A stretch of DNA of 41,671 nucleotides. Source: an uncultured Marvinbryantia sp. Its GTDB lineage: Bacteria; Bacillota; Clostridia; Lachnospirales; Lachnospiraceae. Every line of letters begins with the position of its first letter. The first letter of the stretch is position 1. Made by a program: the position numbers and the translations under genes. The stretch is taken from NCBI GenBank assembly GCA_937915375.1, contig CALDMO010000014.1:1-41671 (forward strand). The letters are read 5' to 3'. This document shows, piece after piece, positions 31,609 to 39,191 of this stretch. A model generated the notes under the pieces. That model ran no database searches and was not told the origin of the DNA. It saw only the letters and a program-made list of their open reading frames with translations.

Positions 31609-33945
31609 TTAATTACCTCCATAAGGTGCTCTTTCTTCTACCACCATCAGAGTCTCACTCTTACGCTCACTAAACTCCGGATATAATACCTTCGCAGTTT
31701 TCTTTGCTGTAACCACTCCCACAAGTCGTTCCTTCAGAAGAGTATTTCTCTTGGTCACGGTTACATTTCGAACGGCATAGGCTAAAGCTTTCTTGGTGCC
31801 TACCATAACCAATATCTTCTTTGCTCGAGTTATTCCGGTATAGACCAAATTTCTCTGCAACATAACAAAATGATTCATCAGAACCGGCATAACTACAATC
31901 GGATACTCGGATCCCTGCGCCTTATGAATAGTGGTGGCATAAGCATGTACCAATTCATCCAGTTCGGTGACATCGTACTCAATGCTGCGATTATCAAAAT
32001 TTACAAGAAGTGTGCGATCCTGCAGATTCACAGATTCAATGATTCCGATATCACCATTAAAGACTTCCTTATCATAATTATTCTTAACCTGCATGACCTT
32101 ATCATTCGGTCTGTAGACATATCCACTTCTTCGAAGACCATCTCCCTGAGGATTCAAAGCTTCCTGTAGTGCCATATTCAAGTTGGTAGCACCAACCACA
32201 CCTCTCTGCATCGGTGTGAGTACCTGGATCTGACTGACAGGTGTCTTATAATACCTTGGCAGATTCTTCTGCACCAGATCGACGATCTTCCTCACTGCCT
32301 CTTCCGGATCCTCCTGAGTCATGAAAAAGAAATCCGTATTTTTTCCATTGGAAGTATCCGGCATCTGACCAGCATTAATCTTGTGAGCGTTCATGATGAT
32401 TCGGCTGGTCTGGGCCTGTCGGAAAATTCTAGTCAAACGGACAACCGGAAATACTTCAGAATCAATGACATCACGCAGCACATTTCCTGCGCCTACTGAT
32501 GGAAGCTGGTCAATATCTCCCACAAGGATCAATCGCATATGTGGAGGGATTGCTTTCATCAGAGCATTCATAAGTACAATATCGATCATGGAACACTCAT
32601 CCACAATCAGAACATCACCCTCTAAAGGCGTCTCTTCATTTTTCTGATATCCTTCCGGTGGCTTGAATTCCAGCAGTCGATGGATGGTCTTTGCCTCCAG
32701 TCCAGTGGCTTCCGTCATTCTTTTGGCAGCTCGACCTGTCGGTGCTGCCAACAATATATTCAGTCCAAAGGTACGGTATGCAGCAATAATACCCTGAGTC
32801 GTTGTGGTCTTTCCTGTACCGGGACCACCGGTAAGCACCAGAACCTTGGCTGTTGCCGCACGGCGGATTACCTCCACCTGCACCTCATCATATTCCATAT
32901 TTACAGACTTCTGGATCTTATCTACATCCACAGACAGATTCTGATTACCGGTCTTCTGTCTGGCCTTCATAAGAGATATCCAGAGTCTGTCAGCCGCCGG
33001 TTCCGCAGCCAGCTTTTTCAATTTATTTGCAACGCCTACTTCCGCAAAATAGAACGGAGGCAGGTAGATACATTCCTTTGCAATTTCCTTTGCAGCATCT
33101 TCCGGAACCACTTCACCTTCCGTAAACTGAAGGGCCATCACCTTTTCTCGGATCAATTCCTCATCTTTAATCATCTGATCCATAGCCATAATGATACTTG
33201 TATCTTCCGCTTCTAGAAGTTCTGTGGCCTTCTTAATCAGCTGAGCACGTTCCGCATAAACATGTCCTTCATCTGCCAGCTCACTTAAGGTGTACATAAT
33301 ACCGCTTCGCAGACGGATAAATGCTTCTTTTCCAATACCAAGTTTTGTAGCAATGCTGTCAGCAGTCTTGAAGCCAATACCCCAGATATCATCAGCCAGA
33401 CGAAATGGATTCTCCTTCACCTTCGGAATACTCTCATTGCCATACTGGCGATAGATTTTCGCAGCAAATGCGGTGCTGACACCGTGATCCTGCAGGAAAA
33501 GCATGACATTCTTGATTTCTTTTTGACGTTCCCAACTCTCCGCAATCTTATCGACACGTTTCTTTCCGATACCGGGAACCTCCAGAAGTCTCTGCACATC
33601 AGTCTCAATGATCTCCAGTGTATCCGTGCCAAACTGCTGCACAATCTTCTTGGCAAACTTCGGTCCCACACCCTTGATGAGGCCGGAACCAAGATATTTC
33701 TCAATACCAAAAACAGTTGCCGGCATCGTCTCCTCCCAGCTTTCTGCCAGGAATTGTCTGCCGTACTTCGCATCCACCTTCCAATTGCCATCGATCAGAA
33801 GAACTGATCCGACATTCGCATCCAGAAGATTACCAACAACTGTCACCAGTTCATTATAATTCTTAACAGCGCACTTTAAGACAGAATACCCATTCTCAGG
33901 ATTCTGATAGGTAATACGTTCTACCACGCACCGGATCTTAACCAT
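31609..33945 (-). CDS. recD2: RecD2-type 5'-3' DNA helicase
   Basis: The 778-residue protein is RecD-like but without RecBC partners, as in RecD2. It has an N-terminal OB-like region, helix-hairpin-helix repeats (VPGIGKKRVDKI at about 123-134), Walker A GGPGTGKT at 373-380, DEC box II (VDECSM) and C-terminal HKAQGSEYP. RecD2 is involved in recombination and mismatch repair in Bacillus. ATG 33945 is a clear start. It heads the minus-strand run with DUF1653, ArsC-like, ABM and DUF1801 genes. A second, chromosomal copy may exist, since this segment lies between two direct repeats. Confidence 0.95.
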   Translation of the reverse strand: MVKIRCVVERITYQNPENGYSVLKCAVKNYNELVTVVGNLLDANVGSVLLIDGNWKVDAKYGRQFLAESWEETMPATVFGIEKYLGSGLIKGVGPKFAKKIVQQFGTDTLEIIETDVQRLLEVPGIGKKRVDKIAESWERQKEIKNVMLFLQDHGVSTAFAAKIYRQYGNESIPKVKENPFRLADDIWGIGFKTADSIATKLGIGKEAFIRLRSGIMYTLSELADEGHVYAERAQLIKKATELLEAEDTSIIMAMDQMIKDEELIREKVMALQFTEGEVVPEDAAKEIAKECIYLPPFYFAEVGVANKLKKLAAEPAADRLWISLMKARQKTGNQNLSVDVDKIQKSVNMEYDEVQVEVIRRAATAKVLVLTGGPGTGKTTTTQGIIAAYRTFGLNILLAAPTGRAAKRMTEATGLEAKTIHRLLEFKPPEGYQKNEETPLEGDVLIVDECSMIDIVLMNALMKAIPPHMRLILVGDIDQLPSVGAGNVLRDVIDSEVFPVVRLTRIFRQAQTSRIIMNAHKINAGQMPDTSNGKNTDFFFMTQEDPEEAVRKIVDLVQKNLPRYYKTPVSQIQVLTPMQRGVVGATNLNMALQEALNPQGDGLRRSGYVYRPNDKVMQVKNNYDKEVFNGDIGIIESVNLQDRTLLVNFDNRSIEYDVTELDELVHAYATTIHKAQGSEYPIVVMPVLMNHFVMLQRNLVYTGITRAKKILVMVGTKKALAYAVRNVTVTKRNTLLKERLVGVVTAKKTAKVLYPEFSERKSETLMVVEERAPYGGN

Positions 33946-34222
33946 TCTGTCTCACCCCACCTTTTATACTATTTCAAGCTTAAATCATCAGCCACAACGT
34001 ATCGCTCACATCATTTCATAAATGCTCTAATCTTTTCAAATTGTCAATTAAATAAAAAACCATTCCATAATCATGTTTTTTATGTTATTCATTATAAATG
34101 ATTTTAATTTCTTTTTGAAGGTTTACTTTACCGTCTTTGCGTGTGGTTTTATCTCTCCAATTAATAAAAGAGCACATGAAAATATGTAAAAATATTAACA
34201 CATCTTCATGTACTCTTATCAG
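33946..34222. other. AT-rich intergenic region upstream of recD2
   Basis: I see no gene, no group II intron domain V and no clear consensus promoter here. It holds the recD2 leader and joins to the direct repeat at 34223. Confidence 0.5.
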
Positions 34223-34252
34223 CGTTCCCACCGGGAATCAAACCCAGAACTA
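34223..34252 (-). repeat. 30-bp direct repeat, copy 2
   Basis: It matches 29688-29717 at 28 of 30 positions. On the minus strand it directly follows the group II intron fragment and contains CTGGGTTTGATTCCCGG, again a T-arm-like hairpin, then TGGGAAC. Confidence 0.8.
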
Positions 34253-34418
34253 CCCACCTAATTGCCTTATCAAGTTTCTGTTCGTAGGCTCAAGAACTTT
34301 GCTACACCACTTCCTTCATCCATACCATTACTGGCACCGACTTGTGGTTCGCTACACTTGGCGGTAAATACCCGTGACTGGACTTACACCAGCAAGATTA
34401 GTGCCATGCTCTGCACAC
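34253..34418 (-). mobile_element. 5' fragment of a class C group II intron
   Basis: On the minus strand the block begins GTGTGC (34418 to 34413), a canonical intron 5' end, and continues with GCATGG, AAGTCCAG, GATGAAGGAAGTGG and CTTGAGCCTACGAAC in the order of domain I of the Oceanobacillus iheyensis class C intron as I remember it. It starts directly after the terminator of the amidohydrolase gene, and class C introns insert after terminators. Domains II-VI and the reverse transcriptase are missing, so it is a dead remnant joined at 34253 to the 30-bp repeat. Confidence 0.75.
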
Positions 34419-34425
34419 ATAGAAA

Positions 34426-34461
34426 AGAGCCTGATGGAAATCTCCCATTCCATCAGGCTCT
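34426..34461 (-). terminator. Terminator of the amidohydrolase operon
   Basis: Perfect 14-bp arms (34426-34439 and 34448-34461) close an 8-nt loop; TTTTCTAT follows on the minus strand, then the intron 5' end. Confidence 0.9.
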
Positions 34462-34490
34462 AATAAATTTTGAAATAATTACCTGTTTTT

Positions 34491-35825
34491 TTAGTAAGCT
34501 CTCTTTATGATTTCATTCATATGCTGTGTAGCTTCAAAACGAATTCGCTCTTCATCTAAAGTAAGTACTTCACGGTTTTTCATAACAAGCTTTCCGTTGA
34601 TGATTGAATCCATTACGTCATGTCCATTTGCAGCATCCACGATGGTGTTTACAAGATTCTGAGTTGGTGTAATATGTGGCTGCTCAATGTTTACAAGAAT
34701 CAAATCTGCTTTCTTTCCTTCTTCTACAGATCCCAGAATATCACCATGTCCGATTGCATTTGCCCCACCCTGAGAAGCCATTTTCAAAAGTGTAGGACAG
34801 GTCATGACGACCGGATTAAAAGAAGGAAGTCCCCAATAGGCTATCATAGAATAACGCAGAGCTTTCATTTCATCAAAAATATCCAGATTAGAAGGAGCTG
34901 CTCCATCACAGCCTAAACCAACACTTGCACCAGATTCGAGAATCTGAGGAGCTTTCGGGAATCCATGATTTGACAGATTGGCTCTTGGACAATGGATCAT
35001 TTTTACACCTCGTTCTGCCATCAACGCAATATCATGTTCAGACAGCATAACATTGTGTGCGGTCAGAAGATTTGGTCCAAGAATTCCCATTTCATCTAAA
35101 AATTCAGCAGGACGTTTTTGATAATTTTGCAGGCAAAAGCTGACTTCATCTTTATGTTCGCATAAATGTGCATGAATACCTGTATGAAGTTCTTTGGCAT
35201 AATCACCTACCATGGCAATGAGCTCTCTGGAACAGGTCATCACCTGACGAATAGCAAACCAGATATCCACACGTCCATCGCCAGCTCCCTGATATTTCTT
35301 ATACAGCTCTTTTGTATGCTCCATAGCTTCATCAGCAGTTTCTTTCATTGCACCTGTAATTGCATTACCCATATCCATTGTGGATTTTGCTATTGCTGCC
35401 CTCATACCGGATTCAATAACGGCATCAGCCACACGTTCCATATGTACACCACCGGAATCAGCAAAAGCAGTGGTTCCATTTTTGATCATTTCCAGACATG
35501 CTAATTGTCCACTGACGTAAGAATCTTCCGGGAGAAGATTGCTTTCAAAAGGAACCAGAAAACGAGTCCATACCATAGGGTATTCATCGGCAACACGACC
35601 TCTTAGAAGCTGCTGACAGGTATGAGTATGACCGTCTATCAGACCTGGCATAACAAGCTTGCCTTTTCCATCAAGTGTTTCCGTGGCAGTACTATCAGCA
35701 AATTCATCTGCTGAACCGATTTTTTTAATCCAAGAGTCTTTGATTCCTACTGAACAGGTGGATGAAATTCTCATATCAGGATTCAAAACCTGGCAGTTTT
35801 TGATTAAAATGTCATAATTTTCCAT
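34491..35825 (-). CDS. Metal-dependent amidohydrolase (chlorohydrolase/SAH deaminase-like)
   Basis: The 444-residue protein has the full metal-site set of the ATZ/TRZ/SAH-deaminase group: HTH at 66-68 (GLIDGHTHT), HAHLCEH at 218-224, His257 (TAHNVM) and Asp307 (GCDGAAPSN). These enzymes deaminate or dechlorinate purine-, pterin- or triazine-like rings. The substrate is unknown. It is the last gene of an operon with two membrane proteins, 29 bp after the second, suggesting that a heterocyclic compound is transported and then deaminated; that is inference. ATG 35825. Confidence 0.92.
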   Translation of the reverse strand: MENYDILIKNCQVLNPDMRISSTCSVGIKDSWIKKIGSADEFADSTATETLDGKGKLVMPGLIDGHTHTCQQLLRGRVADEYPMVWTRFLVPFESNLLPEDSYVSGQLACLEMIKNGTTAFADSGGVHMERVADAVIESGMRAAIAKSTMDMGNAITGAMKETADEAMEHTKELYKKYQGAGDGRVDIWFAIRQVMTCSRELIAMVGDYAKELHTGIHAHLCEHKDEVSFCLQNYQKRPAEFLDEMGILGPNLLTAHNVMLSEHDIALMAERGVKMIHCPRANLSNHGFPKAPQILESGASVGLGCDGAAPSNLDIFDEMKALRYSMIAYWGLPSFNPVVMTCPTLLKMASQGGANAIGHGDILGSVEEGKKADLILVNIEQPHITPTQNLVNTIVDAANGHDVMDSIINGKLVMKNREVLTLDEERIRFEATQHMNEIIKRAY

Positions 35826-35854
35826 AATCTACCTCATTTTATCTCATATGATTG

Positions 35855-36316
35855 TTAAATGGCTCCTGTTATTTTCAAAACAACGTCTGCAACAAGCGCT
35901 GAGAATATAAAGGTTCCGGTAATTACAAATAAAGTGATCAATACCAGTTTCCATCCCATTTTTGCAAACTCTTTTAAATCTTTTCCGAGAGAAATACCGG
36001 CAAATACACCCAGTGCAGTAGCAGGAGCTAAAAATGCAACAGGAGTTGTTGTTTCAACTATGATATCTTTTACCGGTGAAACAGGGCATGCAAGAAGCAG
36101 TCCAAGAAGGGACACGTATATCATGGATGGAAGCTTGACAAAACGGCTCATAAAATTACTTATAGTAAGACCAACGAGAGAAATGGCACTCAGTAAAAGA
36201 ACACCAATAATAGAATCTCCTACGGGCATTTTATAGCCAATTACATTTGTAAGTATTATAACAACAGATACCATAAGAAGCAGTCCCAGCTGCTGTACGA
36301 AGTACTTTCTGACCAT
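35855..36316 (-). CDS. Small membrane protein, partner of the DUF3100 protein
   Basis: The 153-residue protein has about four or five transmembrane segments and no recognised catalytic motif. It starts at ATG 36316 immediately after the DUF3100 stop codon with its ribosome-binding site GGAGG inside that gene. Such exact coupling suggests a two-subunit membrane system. I do not recognise a named family with certainty. Confidence 0.8.
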   Translation of the reverse strand: MVRKYFVQQLGLLLMVSVVIILTNVIGYKMPVGDSIIGVLLLSAISLVGLTISNFMSRFVKLPSMIYVSLLGLLLACPVSPVKDIIVETTTPVAFLAPATALGVFAGISLGKDLKEFAKMGWKLVLITLFVITGTFIFSALVADVVLKITGAI

Positions 36317-37132
36317 TTATTTAACCTCCTGATTTTTTTTGCGTCCGATTTTAGGCTCTAAAAATGCATATAATTTTTTGGCAAGAGGAAGACCTACGAA
36401 AGTGCCCATGTAAATTCCGGTAATACCGGTCAGCATATCACTGGCACCGCCCATGATCATAATATTTTCAGCCTGCTGTGGGTATATTTCTCCTAATGTT
36501 CCGGCTGCAGCTGTCATCATGGATCCACTTCCTACTCCACTGGCCATACCAAGAGCGATAGGATCGAAAATATTCCAGGAAGCTACAACGCTTGCAAGAA
36601 TACTGATAAATACAGTTCCGATTACAGAACCTACGATATAAACGGCAAAAGTTCCTTTTGTTTCTGGAGCATCTGGTCCAAAAATGTCGGTAGTTAATCC
36701 AAGGTTTGAATCACGGTTAATTGAGTAACATGCACCAATAGATTCCTTTTTTAAACCAAGAAGTAATGCAAGCGGCATAGATAAGAGGATTGTTCCAAGA
36801 TTTCCAAATTCCTGAAGAAGCAATGCAGGGCCGACTGAAACCAGTTTCGCAAGGTTTGCACCAGAAGAAATGCCCATTTTTGCCATAAAAGGTGCCAAAA
36901 CCACAAGAACCAGACTTCCGCCTATTTTACATTCATCACTTTTGAATAATTTAAAAATGTCCGGTCCTAAAAGCCCTCCGAATATGACGGCAAATACCAT
37001 TGGAAACAGAGTAAGTGTACCAATGCCAATGTTGAGTTTGAGTGTTCCGATCAAATCGCAGATTACGGAAATAACCAGAGCGGCAAGGTAAATTTTCCAG
37101 TACTTTTTAATGACAATCTTTAGTTTTTCCAT
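36317..37132 (-). CDS. DUF3100 membrane protein
   Basis: The 271-residue protein starts at ATG 37132 (GGAAGGAG upstream); the longer frame is unsupported. It has about eight hydrophobic segments, including FPMVFAVIFGGLLGPD and GMASGVGSGSMMTAAAGTL, which I associate with the DUF3100 family. No transport mechanism is established. It is the first gene of the operon with the small membrane protein and the amidohydrolase, downstream of the GntR/LysR regulators and behind its own promoter. Confidence 0.82.
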   Translation of the reverse strand: MEKLKIVIKKYWKIYLAALVISVICDLIGTLKLNIGIGTLTLFPMVFAVIFGGLLGPDIFKLFKSDECKIGGSLVLVVLAPFMAKMGISSGANLAKLVSVGPALLLQEFGNLGTILLSMPLALLLGLKKESIGACYSINRDSNLGLTTDIFGPDAPETKGTFAVYIVGSVIGTVFISILASVVASWNIFDPIALGMASGVGSGSMMTAAAGTLGEIYPQQAENIMIMGGASDMLTGITGIYMGTFVGLPLAKKLYAFLEPKIGRKKNQEVK

Positions 37133-37173
37133 ATAAGAAACTCCTTCCTTTTTTTCTGCACAGGTGCGCAGTA

Positions 37174-37188
37174 ATTTACGTAGTAAAT
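37174..37188. promoter_or_regulatory. LysR-type dyad at the DUF3100 promoter
   Basis: ATTTACGTAGTAAAT is a 6-3-6 palindrome containing the T-N11-A pattern of LysR sites. It overlaps the -10 region of the operon promoter. Confidence 0.5.
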
Positions 37189-37214
37189 ATAGCATAAGAG
37201 GTAATTTCTGCGAA
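37186..37214 (-). promoter_or_regulatory. Promoter of the DUF3100 operon
   Basis: Minus-strand TTCGCA (37209-37214) and TATATT (37186-37191) are 17 bp apart; the weak -35 box suggests need for an activator. Confidence 0.55.
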
Positions 37215-37220
37215 CATAAC

Positions 37221-37248
37221 AAAAAGCGATGGGAAGCCATCGCTTTTT
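37221..37248. terminator. Terminator between LysR and DUF3100 genes
   Basis: A perfect 12-bp stem (AAAAAGCGATGG with CCATCGCTTTTT) closes a 4-nt loop and has T-runs on both strands. Confidence 0.9.
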
Positions 37249-37270
37249 TCGCTATATCAAGAAAGGTATT

Positions 37271-38185
37271 TTACAGAGAAATCGCCTCGTTCTGCATTAA
37301 AAGTTCTACAAACTGGCTGGCTGTATCAGAAAGAATATGTTTTTGCCGGAAAATCCATCCTATTTCAAGGCGGACTCCATTTTTGACAGGAAGAGAAATA
37401 ATGTCACTGTAATGATCGTCAAAAGATCTGTAGCCGCTTCCAATAGCAAAACCATGGCAATAACGCATAGCAGAATAAGATGCAGCCCGGTCGGAAACAT
37501 GGATTATTTTTTTTACCTGATAATTAGGAATGATAAGATCGGTATAAGCAGGATTGGTGTCAGGTGAACGATCATAAGAAATAAAAGGGTATTGTATTAT
37601 TTCTTCAATATTAATTTCTGTGTTATTGGCAAGTGGATGATTTTGGCACAGGTAAGCGTGAGCTGTCTGATAAACAATGTGATTAAAAATAATACCACGA
37701 TTTCTTAATTCCTGGATCATCTGTCCCTTGCTGTGTTCTGTGAAAAAAATAATTCCCAAATCGTCAAGTCCCCGTTCTACACGATCCAGTACTTCAGATG
37801 TACGGCATTCATAAAAGCCGCAGTGATAAGAACCATAGTTTTCATTTAATCTGTTGATGACCGAAACAAAAGAGGCCATGCCACAAATATGGTGCTGGGC
37901 AGAAACAGACAAACCTAAAGGCCGTTTTGGAGAACCATTAAATTTTTCATCCAGATAGTCAAGCCGGCTTAAAATTCCCTTAAATTCAATCAAAAGTTCC
38001 TCGCCGCTTCTGGTTAGATGCACACCTGTGCTTTCTCTTATAAATGCAGTAATTCCATATGTATTTTCTATTTCCTTAACAGCGCTGGAAATACTTGACT
38101 GAGCTGTAAACAGGCGTTTAGCTGCTTCGCTGATGGAGCCGGACTCAGCTACAGTGATAAAATATTTTATTTGCTGTAATGTCAT
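37271..38185 (-). CDS. LysR-family transcription regulator
   Basis: The 304-residue protein has the standard LysR N-terminal helix-turn-helix (QIKYFITVAESGSISEAAKR then QSSISSAVKEIE) and a C-terminal effector-binding domain of normal length. Its start codon overlaps the stop codon of the GntR-like gene (ATGA, 38182-38185). A terminator separates it from the DUF3100 operon, whose promoter has a T-N11-A dyad. It is the probable activator of that operon. Confidence 0.93.
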   Translation of the reverse strand: MTLQQIKYFITVAESGSISEAAKRLFTAQSSISSAVKEIENTYGITAFIRESTGVHLTRSGEELLIEFKGILSRLDYLDEKFNGSPKRPLGLSVSAQHHICGMASFVSVINRLNENYGSYHCGFYECRTSEVLDRVERGLDDLGIIFFTEHSKGQMIQELRNRGIIFNHIVYQTAHAYLCQNHPLANNTEINIEEIIQYPFISYDRSPDTNPAYTDLIIPNYQVKKIIHVSDRAASYSAMRYCHGFAIGSGYRSFDDHYSDIISLPVKNGVRLEIGWIFRQKHILSDTASQFVELLMQNEAISL

Positions 38186-38481
38186 GTGAAATCTCCTTTT
38201 CCTGTCATCTTAATCCGCTTACGGTTATAAACCAGATCCACCATTCCGGGGGAAGATGAGATATAGGTACCAGAGCCTTGTCGGATCGTAACAATATTTC
38301 GGGATGCGAGAAGCTTCATGGCTTCCCGGGCAGAGCTCCTTCCTGCATTCAGACGCTCAGAAAGAATGGTTTCATTCGGTAATTTATCTCCTGGCTGTAA
38401 ATTTTCTTCTAAAATAAGTGCAATAATATCCTCTGCTATTTTTTGTGGAAAGCTTTTTTCTTCTGATAACAAATTCATCAT
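38182..38481 (-). CDS. GntR-family DNA-binding domain protein without effector domain
   Basis: The 99-residue protein has a complete GntR winged helix (IAEDIIALILEENLQPGDKLP, split here as IAEDIIALILEE and LQPGDKLPNE, then GRSSAREAMKLL and RQGSGTYI). FadR-type proteins continue with a 150-residue effector domain, but this one ends about 30 residues after the wing. Its stop overlaps the LysR start. GGAG lies 8 bp before ATG 38481, inside one arm of an 11-bp hairpin. It may be a truncated gene or a small repressor working with the LysR protein. Confidence 0.85.
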   Translation of the reverse strand: MMNLLSEEKSFPQKIAEDIIALILEENLQPGDKLPNETILSERLNAGRSSAREAMKLLASRNIVTIRQGSGTYISSSPGMVDLVYNRKRIKMTGKGDFT

Positions 38482-38484
38482 ATG

Positions 38485-38511
38485 ATTTGCTCCGTCAGAA
38501 ACGGAGCAAAT
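38485..38511 (-). promoter_or_regulatory. Hairpin enclosing the ribosome-binding site of the GntR-like gene
   Basis: Perfect 11-bp arms (38485-38495 and 38501-38511) with a 5-nt loop. On the minus mRNA the second arm contains GGAG, so the folded form would hide the ribosome-binding site. The DNA form could also be an operator. Confidence 0.65.
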
Positions 38512-38537
38512 TCTGATAGTTATAATTCTTGCTTTTT

Positions 38538-38566
38538 ATGATAAGGTTTTTTTGATTCAATGTCAA
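38538..38566 (-). promoter_or_regulatory. Promoter of the GntR-LysR pair
   Basis: Minus-strand TTGACA (38561-38566) and TATCAT (38538-38543) with a 17-bp spacer. The -35 box is part of the dyad TGTCA-AAA-TGACA (38561-38573), a possible autoregulatory site. Confidence 0.8.
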
Positions 38567-38573
38567 AATGACA

Positions 38574-38843
38574 AAATATACAAAAACAGATATATAATTT
38601 TAGATAAAATTTCAGTATTGCATTTTTAGTGAATTGAACCTGAATTATTCATGGAGCAATTTCTAACCTAAAACTTGCACCATGAATTGAAAAAATGATC
38701 CATGCAGCCATAACTTCTCTCAATTCGTCAGAAAAAGGGCATAAAATCCCTATGACGAGTTTTGGGCAATTATCAGGCTGTCAAGGTTCGTTGACAGTTG
38801 CTATTCCAGCTGTACATTCAGCTTACCTATTGCAGAAAGGATG
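38574..38843. other. Non-coding or decayed region
   Basis: It holds an inverted repeat (TTCATGGAGCAA 38648-38659 with TTGCACCATGAA 38675-38686, 11 of 12 paired) and short frames on both strands with coding-like pieces, none convincing. It looks like decayed mobile-element DNA next to the integrase remnant. Confidence 0.45.
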
Positions 38844-39038
38844 TCATAAAAGTCCATATGATGTAGCCATTACCAGATTATAATCTGTATACCCACTTCC
38901 TAGAATATCCTTTAATTTCTCTTGCTCTTTTCTCCATTCGATTAATTGATATGAAACTGTTTTAGGCAAGAACACTTTTCTTACACTACTATCAGTTTTA
39001 GGTGTTTTTAAAACTAAAACCGTTTTGTTTGTCTTGCT
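38844..39038 (-). pseudogene. Fragment of a tyrosine integrase (ICE/transposon type)
   Basis: The frame contains KTNKTVLVLKTPKTDSSVRK then VFLPKTVSYQLIEW and DYNLVMATSYGL, which I recognise as the central part of the catalytic domain of integrases of conjugative elements. The HxxR and Tyr boxes that should follow are missing, as a stop codon occurs after SYGLL. Upstream of it a different frame (39056-39190) encodes a hydrophobic piece (SIIVAITSTAIAIYFGEWI) of another broken gene. So several gene ends are joined here. Confidence 0.7.
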
Positions 39039-39191
39039 TCTTTCCGGGAAAGCAGTCATAACATATGTACCAGTAGCAACAACATAATGAGATCTATAGG
39101 AATAACTGATTTTATCCATTCCCCAAAGTAAATTGCAATAGCTGTACTCGTTATCGCCACTATGATACTGAGGATATCCCAGCAATACTTG

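Noticed and set aside
34179..34252. Possible tRNA around the 30-bp repeat on the minus strand
   Set aside because: The T arm and acceptor strand can be drawn, but no anticodon stem or D arm forms and the adjacent sequence reads as group II intron domain I.
34223..34252. CRISPR repeat
   Set aside because: Only two copies 4.5 kb apart with genes in between; no array or cas genes.
38695..38883. 62-codon plus-strand frame
   Set aside because: No ribosome-binding site or recognisable motif, and it runs into the integrase remnant on the other strand.
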